From NCBI GenBank assembly GCA_934590505.1, contig CAKTPC010000018.1, positions 1 through 24,131 on the forward strand: a DNA stretch of 24,131 bases. Direction: 5' to 3'. Made by a program: the position numbers and the translations under genes. The notes under the pieces are model-generated. The model did not search any database and was not told the origin of the DNA. It was given only the letters and a program-made list of their open reading frames with translations. Numbering within the stretch: position 1 is the first letter of the stretch; every line of letters starts with the position of its first letter. The stretch comes from an uncultured Oscillospiraceae bacterium. Its GTDB lineage: Bacteria > Bacillota > Clostridia > Oscillospirales > Oscillospiraceae. Below, in pieces: positions 6,821 to 16,071 of this stretch.

Positions 6821-7900
6821 ATGAAGGCAAACAAACTCGTAGCGATCCTTCTGCTTGCGGCAGTGGCCTTTGCTCTGGCAGCATGCGGATCGGCAAACAC
6901 CACCGCAGCTCCCGCGACCGAAGCTCCCGCAGCGGATAATGCAGCCGCAGCCGCCCCCGCGGCCGACGATTCCTTTGCGGATATGGACGCCGTGACCCTC
7001 AGGCTCGGCCACTCCCATTCCGAGAGCGAGGTCCCTCATGAGGAACTCGTCGCTATGGCAGACAGAATCGCTGAGCGCACCAACGGCAAAGTGACCGTTG
7101 AGATCTATGCCAGCAACACTCTCGGCAGCAATGAAGATGTTCTCGAGCAGGCCCGTCTCGGCACCAACATCGCCCAGTACTGCGACCCCGGCCGTCTTGA
7201 CAACTACGTCCACGGCGTTTCCGCCATCTCCGCGCCTTACGTCATCGAAGGCTATGACGATATCGCCGCGCTGAAGGACTGCCCCACCGTTCAGGGTTGG
7301 GAAGCCGACCTGGAAAACAACTACGGTCTGACCGTTCTGGCATGGAACTTCTGCCAGGGCTACCGCAACGTTTTCGCAACCAAGGGCGGCACGACTCCCG
7401 CTGACTTCAAGGGCGTCCAGCTCCGCTCCGCGACCGCTCCCGTCTGGGTCGCCACCGTTGAGGCCCTCGGTGCCACTCCCGTTGCTCTCGAGTTCGGCGA
7501 AATGTACTCCGGCATCCAGACCAAGATAGTCGACGGCTGCGAGCAGAACTACGGCAGCATTTACAACAACGCCATTTATGAGGTCATCTCCGTCATGACC
7601 GAGACGCGCCACGTGTACCTTGCCAACTGCGTCGTCGTTTCCAGCCAGTGGCTCCGCGCTCTGCCGCAGGCAGCTCAGGACATTATCCTTGAGGAGTTCA
7701 ACCTCGCCGGTCAGTACACCTCCGAGCGCCTTGCCGAGCTTGACGATTTCTACCGCACCGAGATGGTCAACAAGGGCATGGAAGTCATCCCCTATGAGGA
7801 TCTTGATATCGACGCTTTCAAGGCAAATGCCGAAGCGGTCTACAAGACTCTTGATATCGTGGACGCCGTCAACAGCCTGAAGGCGGACCTCGGCAAATAA
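6821..7900 (+). CDS. dctP: TRAP transporter solute-binding lipoprotein (DctP family)
   Basis: Extracytoplasmic binding protein delivering the substrate to the TRAP membrane subunits. The first 22 residues are a lipoprotein signal ending LAACG with lipidated Cys22, followed by an Ala/Pro-rich linker to about residue 52 and the DctP domain (about 58-355). The conserved arginine of TRAP binding proteins is visible as Arg202 in GVQLRSATAPVW; in characterised relatives this residue makes a salt bridge with the substrate carboxylate. FGEMYSGIQTKIVDG is the usual hinge segment. The ligand is thus probably a carboxylate, perhaps a sugar acid or keto-acid, but its identity is not readable. ATG 6821 follows AAAGGAG; longer in-frame extension lacks a ribosome binding site and would disrupt the signal peptide. 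Hairpins flank the gene. Confidence 0.95.
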   Translation: MKANKLVAILLLAAVAFALAACGSANTTAAPATEAPAADNAAAAAPAADDSFADMDAVTLRLGHSHSESEVPHEELVAMADRIAERTNGKVTVEIYASNTLGSNEDVLEQARLGTNIAQYCDPGRLDNYVHGVSAISAPYVIEGYDDIAALKDCPTVQGWEADLENNYGLTVLAWNFCQGYRNVFATKGGTTPADFKGVQLRSATAPVWVATVEALGATPVALEFGEMYSGIQTKIVDGCEQNYGSIYNNAIYEVISVMTETRHVYLANCVVVSSQWLRALPQAAQDIILEEFNLAGQYTSERLAELDDFYRTEMVNKGMEVIPYEDLDIDAFKANAEAVYKTLDIVDAVNSLKADLGK

Positions 7901-7912
7901 TCAGCGCTTCAA

Positions 7913-7942
7913 GTCAGGGCAGATACATGCTTCTGCCCTGAC
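7913..7942 (+). other. Stable intercistronic hairpin after dctP, without a T run
   Basis: GTCAGGGCAGA (7913-7923) and TCTGCCCTGAC (7932-7942) form a perfect 11-bp stem with an 8-nt loop, 12 nt after the dctP stop. There is no T tract behind it, so it is unlikely to be a full terminator. Such hairpins after binding-protein genes commonly protect the upstream mRNA 3' end and raise binding protein above the membrane subunits; that role here is inference. Confidence 0.7.
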
Positions 7943-7964
7943 GACTTCTTAAGGAGGCACATTC

Positions 7965-8519
7965 ATGAAAAAGTTCATCACCGGATTCTATAATGGGCTG
8001 TGCAAAGCTGAAGAAGCGATCGCCATGTTCTGCCTTATATCGGCGACCCTGATCCTTTGTGTGGGTGCCGTGTGCAGAGCGGTCGGCAACCCGCTCACGA
8101 GCATCAGCGAGATAGCTCTCTGTATGTTTGCATGGTGCGTGTTTCTTGGCGCAGATACTGCCTACAGAAGAAACAAGCTGGTATATGTTGAGATCATCAT
8201 TGACAGCATAAAGCCGAAGGTAAAACGCGTGCTGTTCTGCGTATGCTATATTCTCATCGCGGCGTTTCTCGGCCTGTTTATATATGAGAGCATACGGCTC
8301 GTCGGCCATTCATGGGTCAGATCGTGGTCGTCCCTGCCCGGCGTCAGCTACGGCTGGATAGCCCTGTGCATGCCCGTGGGCTGCACCCTTATGCTTATCA
8401 CCACAGCGATCCAGTTTTATAAGTATGTTATCAAGGGAGAACCCAAAATGTCGGATACGGAGCAGTATCTGGAGGAAGCAAAGAACGACGAGAACGTATC
8501 CGCTATTGTACTTGACTGA
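7965..8519 (+). CDS. dctQ: TRAP transporter small membrane subunit (DctQ family)
   Basis: Small integral membrane component of the tripartite transporter. The 184 residues show four hydrophobic segments at about 18-38, 46-64, 83-105 and 122-147, the usual DctQ topology. The motif AWCVFLGADTAYRRNKLVYVEII between helices 2 and 3 is the family's most conserved part. The start follows AAGGAGG. The C-terminal tail after the last helix (about 155-184) is rich in Glu and Asp and slightly longer than usual. Its partner DctM lies one gene away, separated by a cupin gene. Confidence 0.93.
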   Translation: MKKFITGFYNGLCKAEEAIAMFCLISATLILCVGAVCRAVGNPLTSISEIALCMFAWCVFLGADTAYRRNKLVYVEIIIDSIKPKVKRVLFCVCYILIAAFLGLFIYESIRLVGHSWVRSWSSLPGVSYGWIALCMPVGCTLMLITTAIQFYKYVIKGEPKMSDTEQYLEEAKNDENVSAIVLD

Positions 8520-8533
8520 TAGGAGAGATAATT

Positions 8534-8884
8534 ATGTATTCCATTACTGAAGATAAAAGCACCGTCCTTGAACTGCCGAAGAGGACCGTCAAGGTCTTTG
8601 TCGGCGCGGAAGCCTATAAGAGCGAAAAAATAACCACCGGCAAGACCATCGTCGAGCCGCATACCTTCATGGACCCCCACACCCATGAGACGGAGGAAGA
8701 GATAATCTTCGTCATAAAGGGCACCGGCGAGGCCATAGTCGGCGGCAGCGTCGAGCCTCTGGCGCCTAACACTGCGGTCGTTTTCCCCGCGGGTGTGGAG
8801 CATGTGGTCCGCAACACCGGAGACGCTCCGATGGAGTTCGTGTTTATGTTCAGCCCAACCTTTAATTTCGGCGGAAGGATCTGA
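8534..8884 (+). CDS. Small single-domain cupin
   Basis: A 116-residue cytoplasmic beta-barrel protein. Cupin motif 1 reads DPHTHETEEEIIFVIKGTGE, with His-x-His and Glu as metal ligands, and motif 2 reads FPAGVEHVVRNTG with the third His. All four metal ligands are therefore present and an active metal centre is likely. Small cupins of this size include sugar-acid ring-opening enzymes such as KdgF and various sugar isomerases, so it could open or isomerise the imported substrate; this is an inference from context. It could also be a regulatory or binding cupin. The gene lies between dctQ and dctM with gaps of 14 and 33 nt and a good AGGAGA site, so it is part of the operon. Confidence 0.88.
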   Translation: MYSITEDKSTVLELPKRTVKVFVGAEAYKSEKITTGKTIVEPHTFMDPHTHETEEEIIFVIKGTGEAIVGGSVEPLAPNTAVVFPAGVEHVVRNTGDAPMEFVFMFSPTFNFGGRI

Positions 8885-8917
8885 TATTGCTTCGCCGCCT
8901 GATTCGGAGGGAAACAA

Positions 8918-10198
8918 ATGCTAATCGTTTTTATAGTCTTTCTGATACTGCTGTTCATGGGACTGCCGGTGGCCTTTGCGGTCGGCATCTCGGGCGTGAC
9001 GTATTTTCTTCAGCACACCGAGATCCCCATGCTTCAGATAGCACAGCTCGCGCTGTCCCAGATACAGAGCGTTAACCTGCTGGCGGTGCCGCTGTTCATA
9101 TTTGCCGGAAACCTGATGAATCTGTGCGGAATAACGGACAGGCTCCTTGGACTTGCGGCGATCGTGACCCGCCACATGTACGGCGGAATGGCCCAGACGA
9201 GCGTCGTCATGTCCACGCTCATGGGCGGCGTTTCCGGCTCATCCACTGCGGATGCGGCTATGGAAGCCAGAGTACTCGGCCCGACCATGATAAAGAGAGG
9301 CTACTCCAGAGGCTATACCGCCGTCGTCATCGGCTATACCTCGCTTATAACCTCTACCATTCCTCCCGGAGTGAATCTTATCGTTTACGGAACAACGGGA
9401 AGCGTATCCGTCGGACGATTGTTCACCGCGGGGCTTATGAGCGGACTTTATATGATGGTCGCGCTCATGCTGACTGTGCACTTCACGTCGAAGAAGCGCG
9501 GCTACAGACCGCCTAACCCGACCAAGGCATCCTTCAAGGAAATAATGCGGGAGATCAGTTCAAGCTTTTGGGCGCTGCTGTTCCCGGTCATACTGCTTGT
9601 CGGTATCCGTCTCGGCATGTTCACCGCCTCTGAGGTAGGCTCCTTTGCTTGCGTCTATGCTATGGTCGTCGGCATATTCATTTACCGGCAGGTGTCAGTC
9701 AAGGATTTCATCAAATGCCTCCGCACCTCCATATCCGACGTCGGCGGCATAATGTTCATGATCTCGCTCACCGGCGTTTTCGGCTACGGCATCCCCGTGG
9801 AGAAGCTTCCGCAGAAGGTCACGGCAATGCTCCTGTCCATGACCAGCAGCTCCACGCTTATACTTATTATGATAGTTGCCCTGCTGTTCCTGCTCGGAAT
9901 GCTGATGGACGGCGGAGTTATCGTTCTCCTGCTTACGCCGATCCTGCTGCCGGTCGCAAAGGCCATCGGGCTCGATCCGGTGTTCTTCGGCATCGTGATG
10001 TGCACGGTCTGCTGCCTTGGCATACTTACTCCGCCTGTCGGCGTCGCCATGTATATAGTTTGCGGTACGCTGAAAGTATCAATGCCGACGTGGATCAAGG
10101 AAAGTATACCCTTCCTTATCACGATCGTTATCCTGCTACTGATCTTCATCCTTTTCCCCGGCCTGATCACCTTCCTGCCGGACCTTGTTTACGGCTGA
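8918..10198 (+). CDS. dctM: TRAP transporter large permease subunit (DctM family)
   Basis: Sodium-driven transport subunit of the TRAP system, 426 residues with about 11-12 membrane segments across the length. Diagnostic stretches include VPLFIFAGNLM (about 46-56), the GGVSGSSTADAAMEA motif (about 98-112), SLITSTIPPGVN in the first half, and LLTPILLPVAKAIGLDPVFFG and LTPPVGVAMYI in the second half, matching the two-fold repeat of the ion-transporter superfamily. The length is full. A GGAGGGA site precedes ATG 8918. Expression with DctP and DctQ gives one complete transporter. Confidence 0.96.
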   Translation: MLIVFIVFLILLFMGLPVAFAVGISGVTYFLQHTEIPMLQIAQLALSQIQSVNLLAVPLFIFAGNLMNLCGITDRLLGLAAIVTRHMYGGMAQTSVVMSTLMGGVSGSSTADAAMEARVLGPTMIKRGYSRGYTAVVIGYTSLITSTIPPGVNLIVYGTTGSVSVGRLFTAGLMSGLYMMVALMLTVHFTSKKRGYRPPNPTKASFKEIMREISSSFWALLFPVILLVGIRLGMFTASEVGSFACVYAMVVGIFIYRQVSVKDFIKCLRTSISDVGGIMFMISLTGVFGYGIPVEKLPQKVTAMLLSMTSSSTLILIMIVALLFLLGMLMDGGVIVLLLTPILLPVAKAIGLDPVFFGIVMCTVCCLGILTPPVGVAMYIVCGTLKVSMPTWIKESIPFLITIVILLLIFILFPGLITFLPDLVYG

Positions 10199-10215
10199 CC
10201 GTTTGAGGTATTGAT

Positions 10216-11040
10216 GTGAAAAATATTGAAGAATTAAAGACTATAGCAAATACGCTGCGCCGTGACATAATTGAAATGAGCTATGTCTGCGGCAGAGCCG
10301 CGCACCCCGGTCCCGCGCTCTCCTGCGCGGATATCGTTGCCGCGCTGTACTTTGGCGTCATGAACTTCGACCCTGCGCATTATGACGCCCCCGGCAGGGA
10401 CAGGTTCATTCTCTCGAAGGGCCATGCCTGCCCCGCGCAGTACGCTGCGCTGACAGAACTCGGGCTGGTATCAAAGACCGAGTACCCGAAGCTGCGCCAT
10501 CCCGACGCGGTGCTTCAGGGTCACCCCACTTATCATAAGACCCCCGGCGTCGATATGACCGCAGGTTCCCTCGGCAACGGCCTTGGCATCGGTCTCGGTA
10601 TGGCGTATCACCAGAAGCTGACGGGTGAAGGCGGCATGGTGTATGTCATTCTCGGCGACGGTGAGCTCAACGAGGGGACCGTATGGGAGACCGTCATGTG
10701 CGCGCCCTCTCTGAAAACCGGGAACCTTGTCGCCATCGTGGACATAAACGGCTTCCAAAGCTGCGGAGCCTGTGAGGATATCCTTCCGACGCCCGATTTG
10801 AAAAAGATATGGAGCGGCTTTGGCTGGAACGTTCTTGAGACGGACGGCCATGACATGGCGCAGCTCGTCGGCATGCTCGAACAGGCCAAGAGCGGCGCGG
10901 AGGTCCCGACGGTCATTCTGGCAAAGACGGTCAAGGGCAAGGGCGTGTCATTCATGGAGAACAACAATGCCTGGCATCAGCATACCCTGACCGAGGAACA
11001 GTACATACAGGCGATGAAGGAGCTGGAGGTGGTATCATGA
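10216..11040 (+). CDS. Split transketolase, N-terminal (ThDP-binding) subunit
   Basis: Carries the pyrophosphate-binding half of a two-subunit transketolase, which moves a two-carbon ketol unit from a ketose to an aldose. The 274 residues include HPGPALSCADI (about 29-39), RDRFILSKGHACPA with the conserved His of the active site, MTAGSLGNGLGIG, and the ThDP/Mg motif starting GDGELNEGTVWE and ending at VDINGFQ. In this motif DING replaces the more common DxN(K/G/N). The start is GTG 10216 after TGAGGT; the overlapping ATG is out of frame. It overlaps the C-terminal subunit gene by 4 bp (ATGA), as expected for equal production. Location in a substrate operon suggests a specialised ketose rather than general pentose-phosphate duty. 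Confidence 0.93.
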   Translation: MKNIEELKTIANTLRRDIIEMSYVCGRAAHPGPALSCADIVAALYFGVMNFDPAHYDAPGRDRFILSKGHACPAQYAALTELGLVSKTEYPKLRHPDAVLQGHPTYHKTPGVDMTAGSLGNGLGIGLGMAYHQKLTGEGGMVYVILGDGELNEGTVWETVMCAPSLKTGNLVAIVDINGFQSCGACEDILPTPDLKKIWSGFGWNVLETDGHDMAQLVGMLEQAKSGAEVPTVILAKTVKGKGVSFMENNNAWHQHTLTEEQYIQAMKELEVVS

Positions 11041-11990
11041 ACGTTGAGTTTGATAAGGTATCCACCCGCGACGCGTTCGGGAACGCCCTTGCGGAGCTTG
11101 CGCGGGAGAACGAAAACATTGTTTACGTCGCTGCCGATACGCTCAAGTCCGTCGGCGGCACGAAAATGCACAATGAATTCCCGGACAGGGCCATCAACAT
11201 CGGCATTGCCGAGCAGAACATGGCTCTTATGGCGGCGGGGCTTGCAAGCTGCGGCGCGAAGGTTTTTGCGGCCACCTATGCAACTTTCGCTTCAATGCGC
11301 ATCTGCGAACAGGTCAGGACCTTTATAGCCTACCCGAATCTGGATGTGAAGATCGTCGCCGGGCTCGGCGGGCTCAGCGGCGGGATCGAAGGCGTGACGC
11401 ATCAGGGCACTGAGGATATCGGCATTATGCGCTCGATCGCGAATATGACGGTCGTCTGCGCTGCCGACGCTGCCTCCACCGAGGTCATAACCCGCGCGAT
11501 CGCCGAGTATGACGGCCCGGTCTATCTGCGCCTCGGCCGCTATGCCTCACAGAAGGTGTTCACGTCCGATTACAGCTTCCGTATTGGTAAAGCAAATATC
11601 CTGCGCGAGGGCGGCGAGGCCGTGCTTGTCGGCTACGGCTCCACCATCGGCAGATGCCTCAATGCCGCGGAGCTTCTGGAAGCGGACGGAATCCGCTGCG
11701 GCGTTGTCGAAACGCCGTGCCTCAAGCCCTTTGACAACGCCGCGATAGCGAAGCTTGCGGGAAATGCGAAGCTCGTCGTCACCGCAGAGGACCACAATAT
11801 CATCGGCGGCGTCGGCTCGGCTGTCATGGAGGCGCTCAATGAAAGCGGCGTGAATGTGCCGGTAGTAAGAATGGGGCTGCAGGATCGCTATGCCCAGAGC
11901 GGAGACTGCGAGGAGCTGCTTGATTATTACGGCATGTCACCGGAAAATATTGCGGAAACGGTGCGCACCCGCATCGCTGCGTCAAAGTGA
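11037..11990 (+). CDS. Split transketolase, C-terminal (pyrimidine-binding) subunit
   Basis: Second half of the transketolase, 317 residues. The pyrimidine-binding domain (about 1-165) contains the catalytic Glu that activates ThDP in NIGIAEQNMALMAAG and the SGGIEGVTHQGTEDI loop, where the conserved His contacts substrate; the transketolase C-terminal domain (about 185-312) follows, with VLVGYGSTIG. In family studies such split enzymes may act on the usual phosphorylated sugars or on special ketoses such as apulose phosphate or sulfo-sugars, so substrate cannot be assigned. It is the last gene of the operon and is followed directly by a terminator. Confidence 0.93.
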   Translation: MNVEFDKVSTRDAFGNALAELARENENIVYVAADTLKSVGGTKMHNEFPDRAINIGIAEQNMALMAAGLASCGAKVFAATYATFASMRICEQVRTFIAYPNLDVKIVAGLGGLSGGIEGVTHQGTEDIGIMRSIANMTVVCAADAASTEVITRAIAEYDGPVYLRLGRYASQKVFTSDYSFRIGKANILREGGEAVLVGYGSTIGRCLNAAELLEADGIRCGVVETPCLKPFDNAAIAKLAGNAKLVVTAEDHNIIGGVGSAVMEALNESGVNVPVVRMGLQDRYAQSGDCEELLDYYGMSPENIAETVRTRIAASK

Positions 11991-12008
11991 CTGATTACTG
12001 AATTTTAT

Positions 12009-12041
12009 CTCCCGGTCTCTTACAAGACCGGGAGCTTTTTT
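12009..12041 (+). terminator. Intrinsic terminator closing the TRAP operon
   Basis: CTCCCGGTCT (12009-12018) and AGACCGGGAG (12025-12034) form a perfect 10-bp stem with a 6-nt loop, then C and six T. It is 18 nt after the transketolase stop. Confidence 0.95.
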
Positions 12042-12083
12042 CTTGCGTCCGGTCGCCGATACGTTTATAATTATGGCGGTAGA

Positions 12084-12118
12084 TTCTTAATAGATTTCTT
12101 AATTCTTTGCTTTACAAT
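12084..12118 (+). promoter_or_regulatory. Candidate promoter with direct repeats, second two-component system
   Basis: TTCTTAA occurs at 12084-12090 and again at 12096-12102, giving CTTAAT copies with a 12-bp period, and TTCTTTG follows at 12103. A -10-like TACAAT lies at 12113-12118 without a good -35. Direct repeats one helical turn apart in place of a -35 are typical of promoters activated by OmpR-family regulators, so the regulator encoded just downstream may activate its own gene. Confidence 0.45.
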
Positions 12119-12165
12119 ACAGTCAAAATACGGGCGCTGTGCCGTCTGTCAGTCGGAGGAACGGA

Positions 12166-12837
12166 ATGAGGGTACTTGTCGTAGAAGATGAAAAGCATCT
12201 CAACCGCATAATCAGCGAAGCTGTGGAGGACGAGGGCTACAGCGTTGACAGCTGCTTTAACGGGCAGGAGGCGCTTGAATTTATGGAGTGCGCGAAGTAT
12301 GACGTCATGATTTTGGACATCATGATGCCGAAGCTCAACGGCCTTGACCTTGTGCGCCGTCTCCGCCGCGACGGGGACACAACCCCCGTGCTCTTCCTCA
12401 CTGCGCGCGACAGTGTCGCCGACCGCGTTGAGGGCTTAGAGAGCGGCGGGGACTATTATCTTGTCAAACCCTTTGACTTCAAGGAGCTTATGGCCGTCGT
12501 GCGCGTCATGACGCGCAAGTATACCGGGAACCGTTCAAATGTCTTTACCGTCGGCGACCTGAGTATCGACACCGCTTCGCACAGCGTGACGCGCGCCGGG
12601 AAGAGCATCGACCTCACAAGCAAGGAGTTCTCCCTGCTTGAGTATATGGTGCGCAACAAGGGCGTCGTCCTATCGCGCGAGATGATTGAAAACAACCTTT
12701 GGAACTATGACTATGAGGGCGGCACGAACGTTGTCGATGTCTATGTCGGCTACCTGCGCAAGAAGATGGATACCGGCTTTGACAAGAAGCTTATCCGAAC
12801 CGTCTGGGGTACCGGCTGGGTGCTGAAGGAGGATTGA
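12166..12837 (+). CDS. OmpR-family response regulator
   Basis: A 223-residue two-domain regulator. The receiver domain (about 1-118) has the acidic pair in VVEDE, phospho-acceptor Asp51 in MILDIMMP, the Thr of FLTARDS and the Lys of YYLVKPFD. The winged-helix domain (about 128-223) ends RTVWGTGWVLKED. The chosen ATG at 12166 starts directly at the first receiver strand and has CGGAGGAACGG ahead; a longer in-frame start would include this ribosome binding site. It lies 4 nt before its kinase gene. The target genes are not known; neighbouring fhs and the operon upstream have their own terminators. Confidence 0.95.
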   Translation: MRVLVVEDEKHLNRIISEAVEDEGYSVDSCFNGQEALEFMECAKYDVMILDIMMPKLNGLDLVRRLRRDGDTTPVLFLTARDSVADRVEGLESGGDYYLVKPFDFKELMAVVRVMTRKYTGNRSNVFTVGDLSIDTASHSVTRAGKSIDLTSKEFSLLEYMVRNKGVVLSREMIENNLWNYDYEGGTNVVDVYVGYLRKKMDTGFDKKLIRTVWGTGWVLKED

Positions 12838-12841
12838 GCAT

Positions 12842-14173
12842 ATGTCCGTCAAACTCAGAATGACGCTGTGGATCACGCTCATGGTGCTGCTGCTGGCGGC
12901 CATGGTGCTGGTGTTCGTGTTCGTTATCAACGCAAACACCGTCACGGACGACCCCGCGGGCAGGCTCGTCAAGGTCGTGATGAAAAACGCCGACCAGTTA
13001 GAGTTCGACCACGGGCGCTTCGAGTGGGATGATGTTGACGCGTACCGCCGCGGCGTGTATTCTACCTTCTACGCCGAGGACGGTACGCTGCTCAGCGGCG
13101 CCGTACCCGACGGCTTTGATTCCGCCGCAGTGCCGTTTGAGGAGAACATCGTGCGCAGCACCGAGATAAACGGCGAGGAATATTATATCTATGATGTCTA
13201 TGTCGATATGGACATCACCTACGTCTGGGTGCGCGGCCTGATCTCCGCGTCCGACCACTCCGGCCTTATGCACACCATCCTCATCCTCACTGCGGCGCTG
13301 CTCCCGGCGATCCTTATTCTCTCTACCGGCGGCGGCTGGCTGATCGCGAGCCTGTCCTTCAGGCCGCTTGAGAAGATCGTCAATGCCGCGAATGATATAA
13401 GCGACGGCGGCGACCTCACAAAGCGTCTGAATATCCGCCGCGGCCCGTCCGAGATGAAGCGTCTCGGCAGCAGCTTTGACAGAATGTTTGAGCGCTTGGA
13501 GAGCTCCTTCGAGGCCGAGCGCCAGTTTGCCTCCGACGCGTCGCACGAGCTGCGCACGCCGATAACCATCATCCTTGCCCAGTGCGACCGCTCCCGCCGC
13601 AAGGACAAAACGCCCAAGGACTATTCTGCCTCCATCGGTGTCATTGAGGAGCAGGCGCGGTACATGTCGGAGCTTGTTCAGCAGCTTCTCGGGCTTACCC
13701 GCATGCAGCACGGTACCGACCGCTACCCGATGCGTGAGGGCGACCTGAGTGAGTTCACGGAGTCCTGCTGTGATGAGTTTACGCCTGCCGACAGCCGCGG
13801 CATAGAATTCGAAACGAATATAGCGTCCGGCGTCACCGCGCGCTTCAACGGCACGCTGATGTCCCGCGTTATACATAATCTTCTCCAGAACGCATATAAG
13901 TACGGCGTTGACGGCGGGCATATATGGCTCTCGCTGCGCCGCACGGAACAGGGCGCGGTGCTCTCCGTCAAGGACGACGGCATTGGCATCGACCCGGAAA
14001 ACCTCGATAAGGTCTGGCAGCGATTCTGGCAGGCGGACGCCTCCCGCGGCGACGAGGGCAGCAGCGGTCTGGGCTTAGCGATGGTGAAGGAGATCGCCCA
14101 GTTCCACGGCGGGGACGCCGTTGTCGAGAGTACCCCCGGCTCCGGCAGCACCTTCAGCGTCATTCTGCCCTGA
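12842..14173 (+). CDS. Membrane sensor histidine kinase
   Basis: Cognate kinase of the preceding regulator, 443 residues. There is a membrane helix at about 8-30, an extracytoplasmic domain at about 31-142, a second helix at about 143-171, a HAMP linker to about 222, the H box FASDASHELRTPI with His235, the N box NLLQNAYKYG, the G1 box DDGIGID and the G2 box GSSGLGLAMVKE. The sensor domain is about 110 residues, contains many acidic and aromatic residues (EEYYIYDVYVDMD) and resembles no ligand-binding fold that I can name. The start has AAGGAGG upstream, inside the end of the regulator gene. Confidence 0.95.
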   Translation: MSVKLRMTLWITLMVLLLAAMVLVFVFVINANTVTDDPAGRLVKVVMKNADQLEFDHGRFEWDDVDAYRRGVYSTFYAEDGTLLSGAVPDGFDSAAVPFEENIVRSTEINGEEYYIYDVYVDMDITYVWVRGLISASDHSGLMHTILILTAALLPAILILSTGGGWLIASLSFRPLEKIVNAANDISDGGDLTKRLNIRRGPSEMKRLGSSFDRMFERLESSFEAERQFASDASHELRTPITIILAQCDRSRRKDKTPKDYSASIGVIEEQARYMSELVQQLLGLTRMQHGTDRYPMREGDLSEFTESCCDEFTPADSRGIEFETNIASGVTARFNGTLMSRVIHNLLQNAYKYGVDGGHIWLSLRRTEQGAVLSVKDDGIGIDPENLDKVWQRFWQADASRGDEGSSGLGLAMVKEIAQFHGGDAVVESTPGSGSTFSVILP

Positions 14174-14197
14174 TTTTTATAAATTTTATAAATATAG

Positions 14198-14240
14198 ATA
14201 TCACTGCCCGAAGCCGTTCACTTCGGGCAGTGATATTTTT
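14198..14240. terminator. Bidirectional terminator between convergent kinase and fhs genes
   Basis: ATATCACTGCCCGAAG (14198-14213) and its reverse complement (14221-14236) make a perfect 16-bp stem with a 7-nt loop. A T run follows on the plus strand and an AT-rich tract lies on the other side. It sits between two convergent genes and can serve both. Confidence 0.93.
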
Positions 14241-14251
14241 AAAATCCATAT

Positions 14252-15919
<1,668 letters not shown>

Positions 15920-15954
15920 GGCACCTCTCCTTTCAGGAAAACGAAAACTATAAA

Positions 15955-15982
15955 ATTATACCACACCCGCGCGCAATGCAAA
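15955..15982 (-). promoter_or_regulatory. Extended -10 promoter of fhs
   Basis: On the minus strand TATAAT (15960-15955) is preceded by TGG, making an extended -10, with a TTTGCA -35 (15982-15977) at 16-nt spacing. The leader would be only about 27-30 nt, which leaves no room for a riboswitch. Confidence 0.7.
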
Positions 15983-16004
15983 AGGGGTAATATGCGGAGA
16001 AAGC

Positions 16005-16033
16005 TTGATTTTCACGCATATTCGTAGTATTCT
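16005..16033 (+). promoter_or_regulatory. Candidate promoter of the phosphatase-birA-clc operon
   Basis: TTGATT (16005-16010) and TATTCT (16028-16033) lie at 17-nt spacing, predicting a start near 16040 and a short leader with GGAGGG at about 16060. Each box matches four of six consensus bases. The promoter is divergent from that of fhs, in the same 152-bp gap. Confidence 0.5.
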
Positions 16034-16071
16034 AACCGCTGTCAGAACACCGGCCCACAGGAGGGACAGCT

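Noticed and set aside
8872..8905. Hairpin between the cupin and dctM genes
   Set aside because: Only about four consecutive pairs form between GGCGGAAG and CTTCGCCGCC because of mismatches, so it is not convincing.
4866..11990. Assignment of the operon to the sulfoquinovose (sulfo-transaldolase or sulfo-transketolase) or apiose pathways
   Set aside because: A transaldolase-like protein and a split transketolase recall these, but the sugar isomerase, kinase, sulfolactaldehyde enzymes or apiose-specific genes are missing, and the transaldolase is very divergent.
15920..16071. Riboswitch upstream of fhs
   Set aside because: The predicted leader is under 35 nt and shows no tetrahydrofolate-aptamer-like structure.
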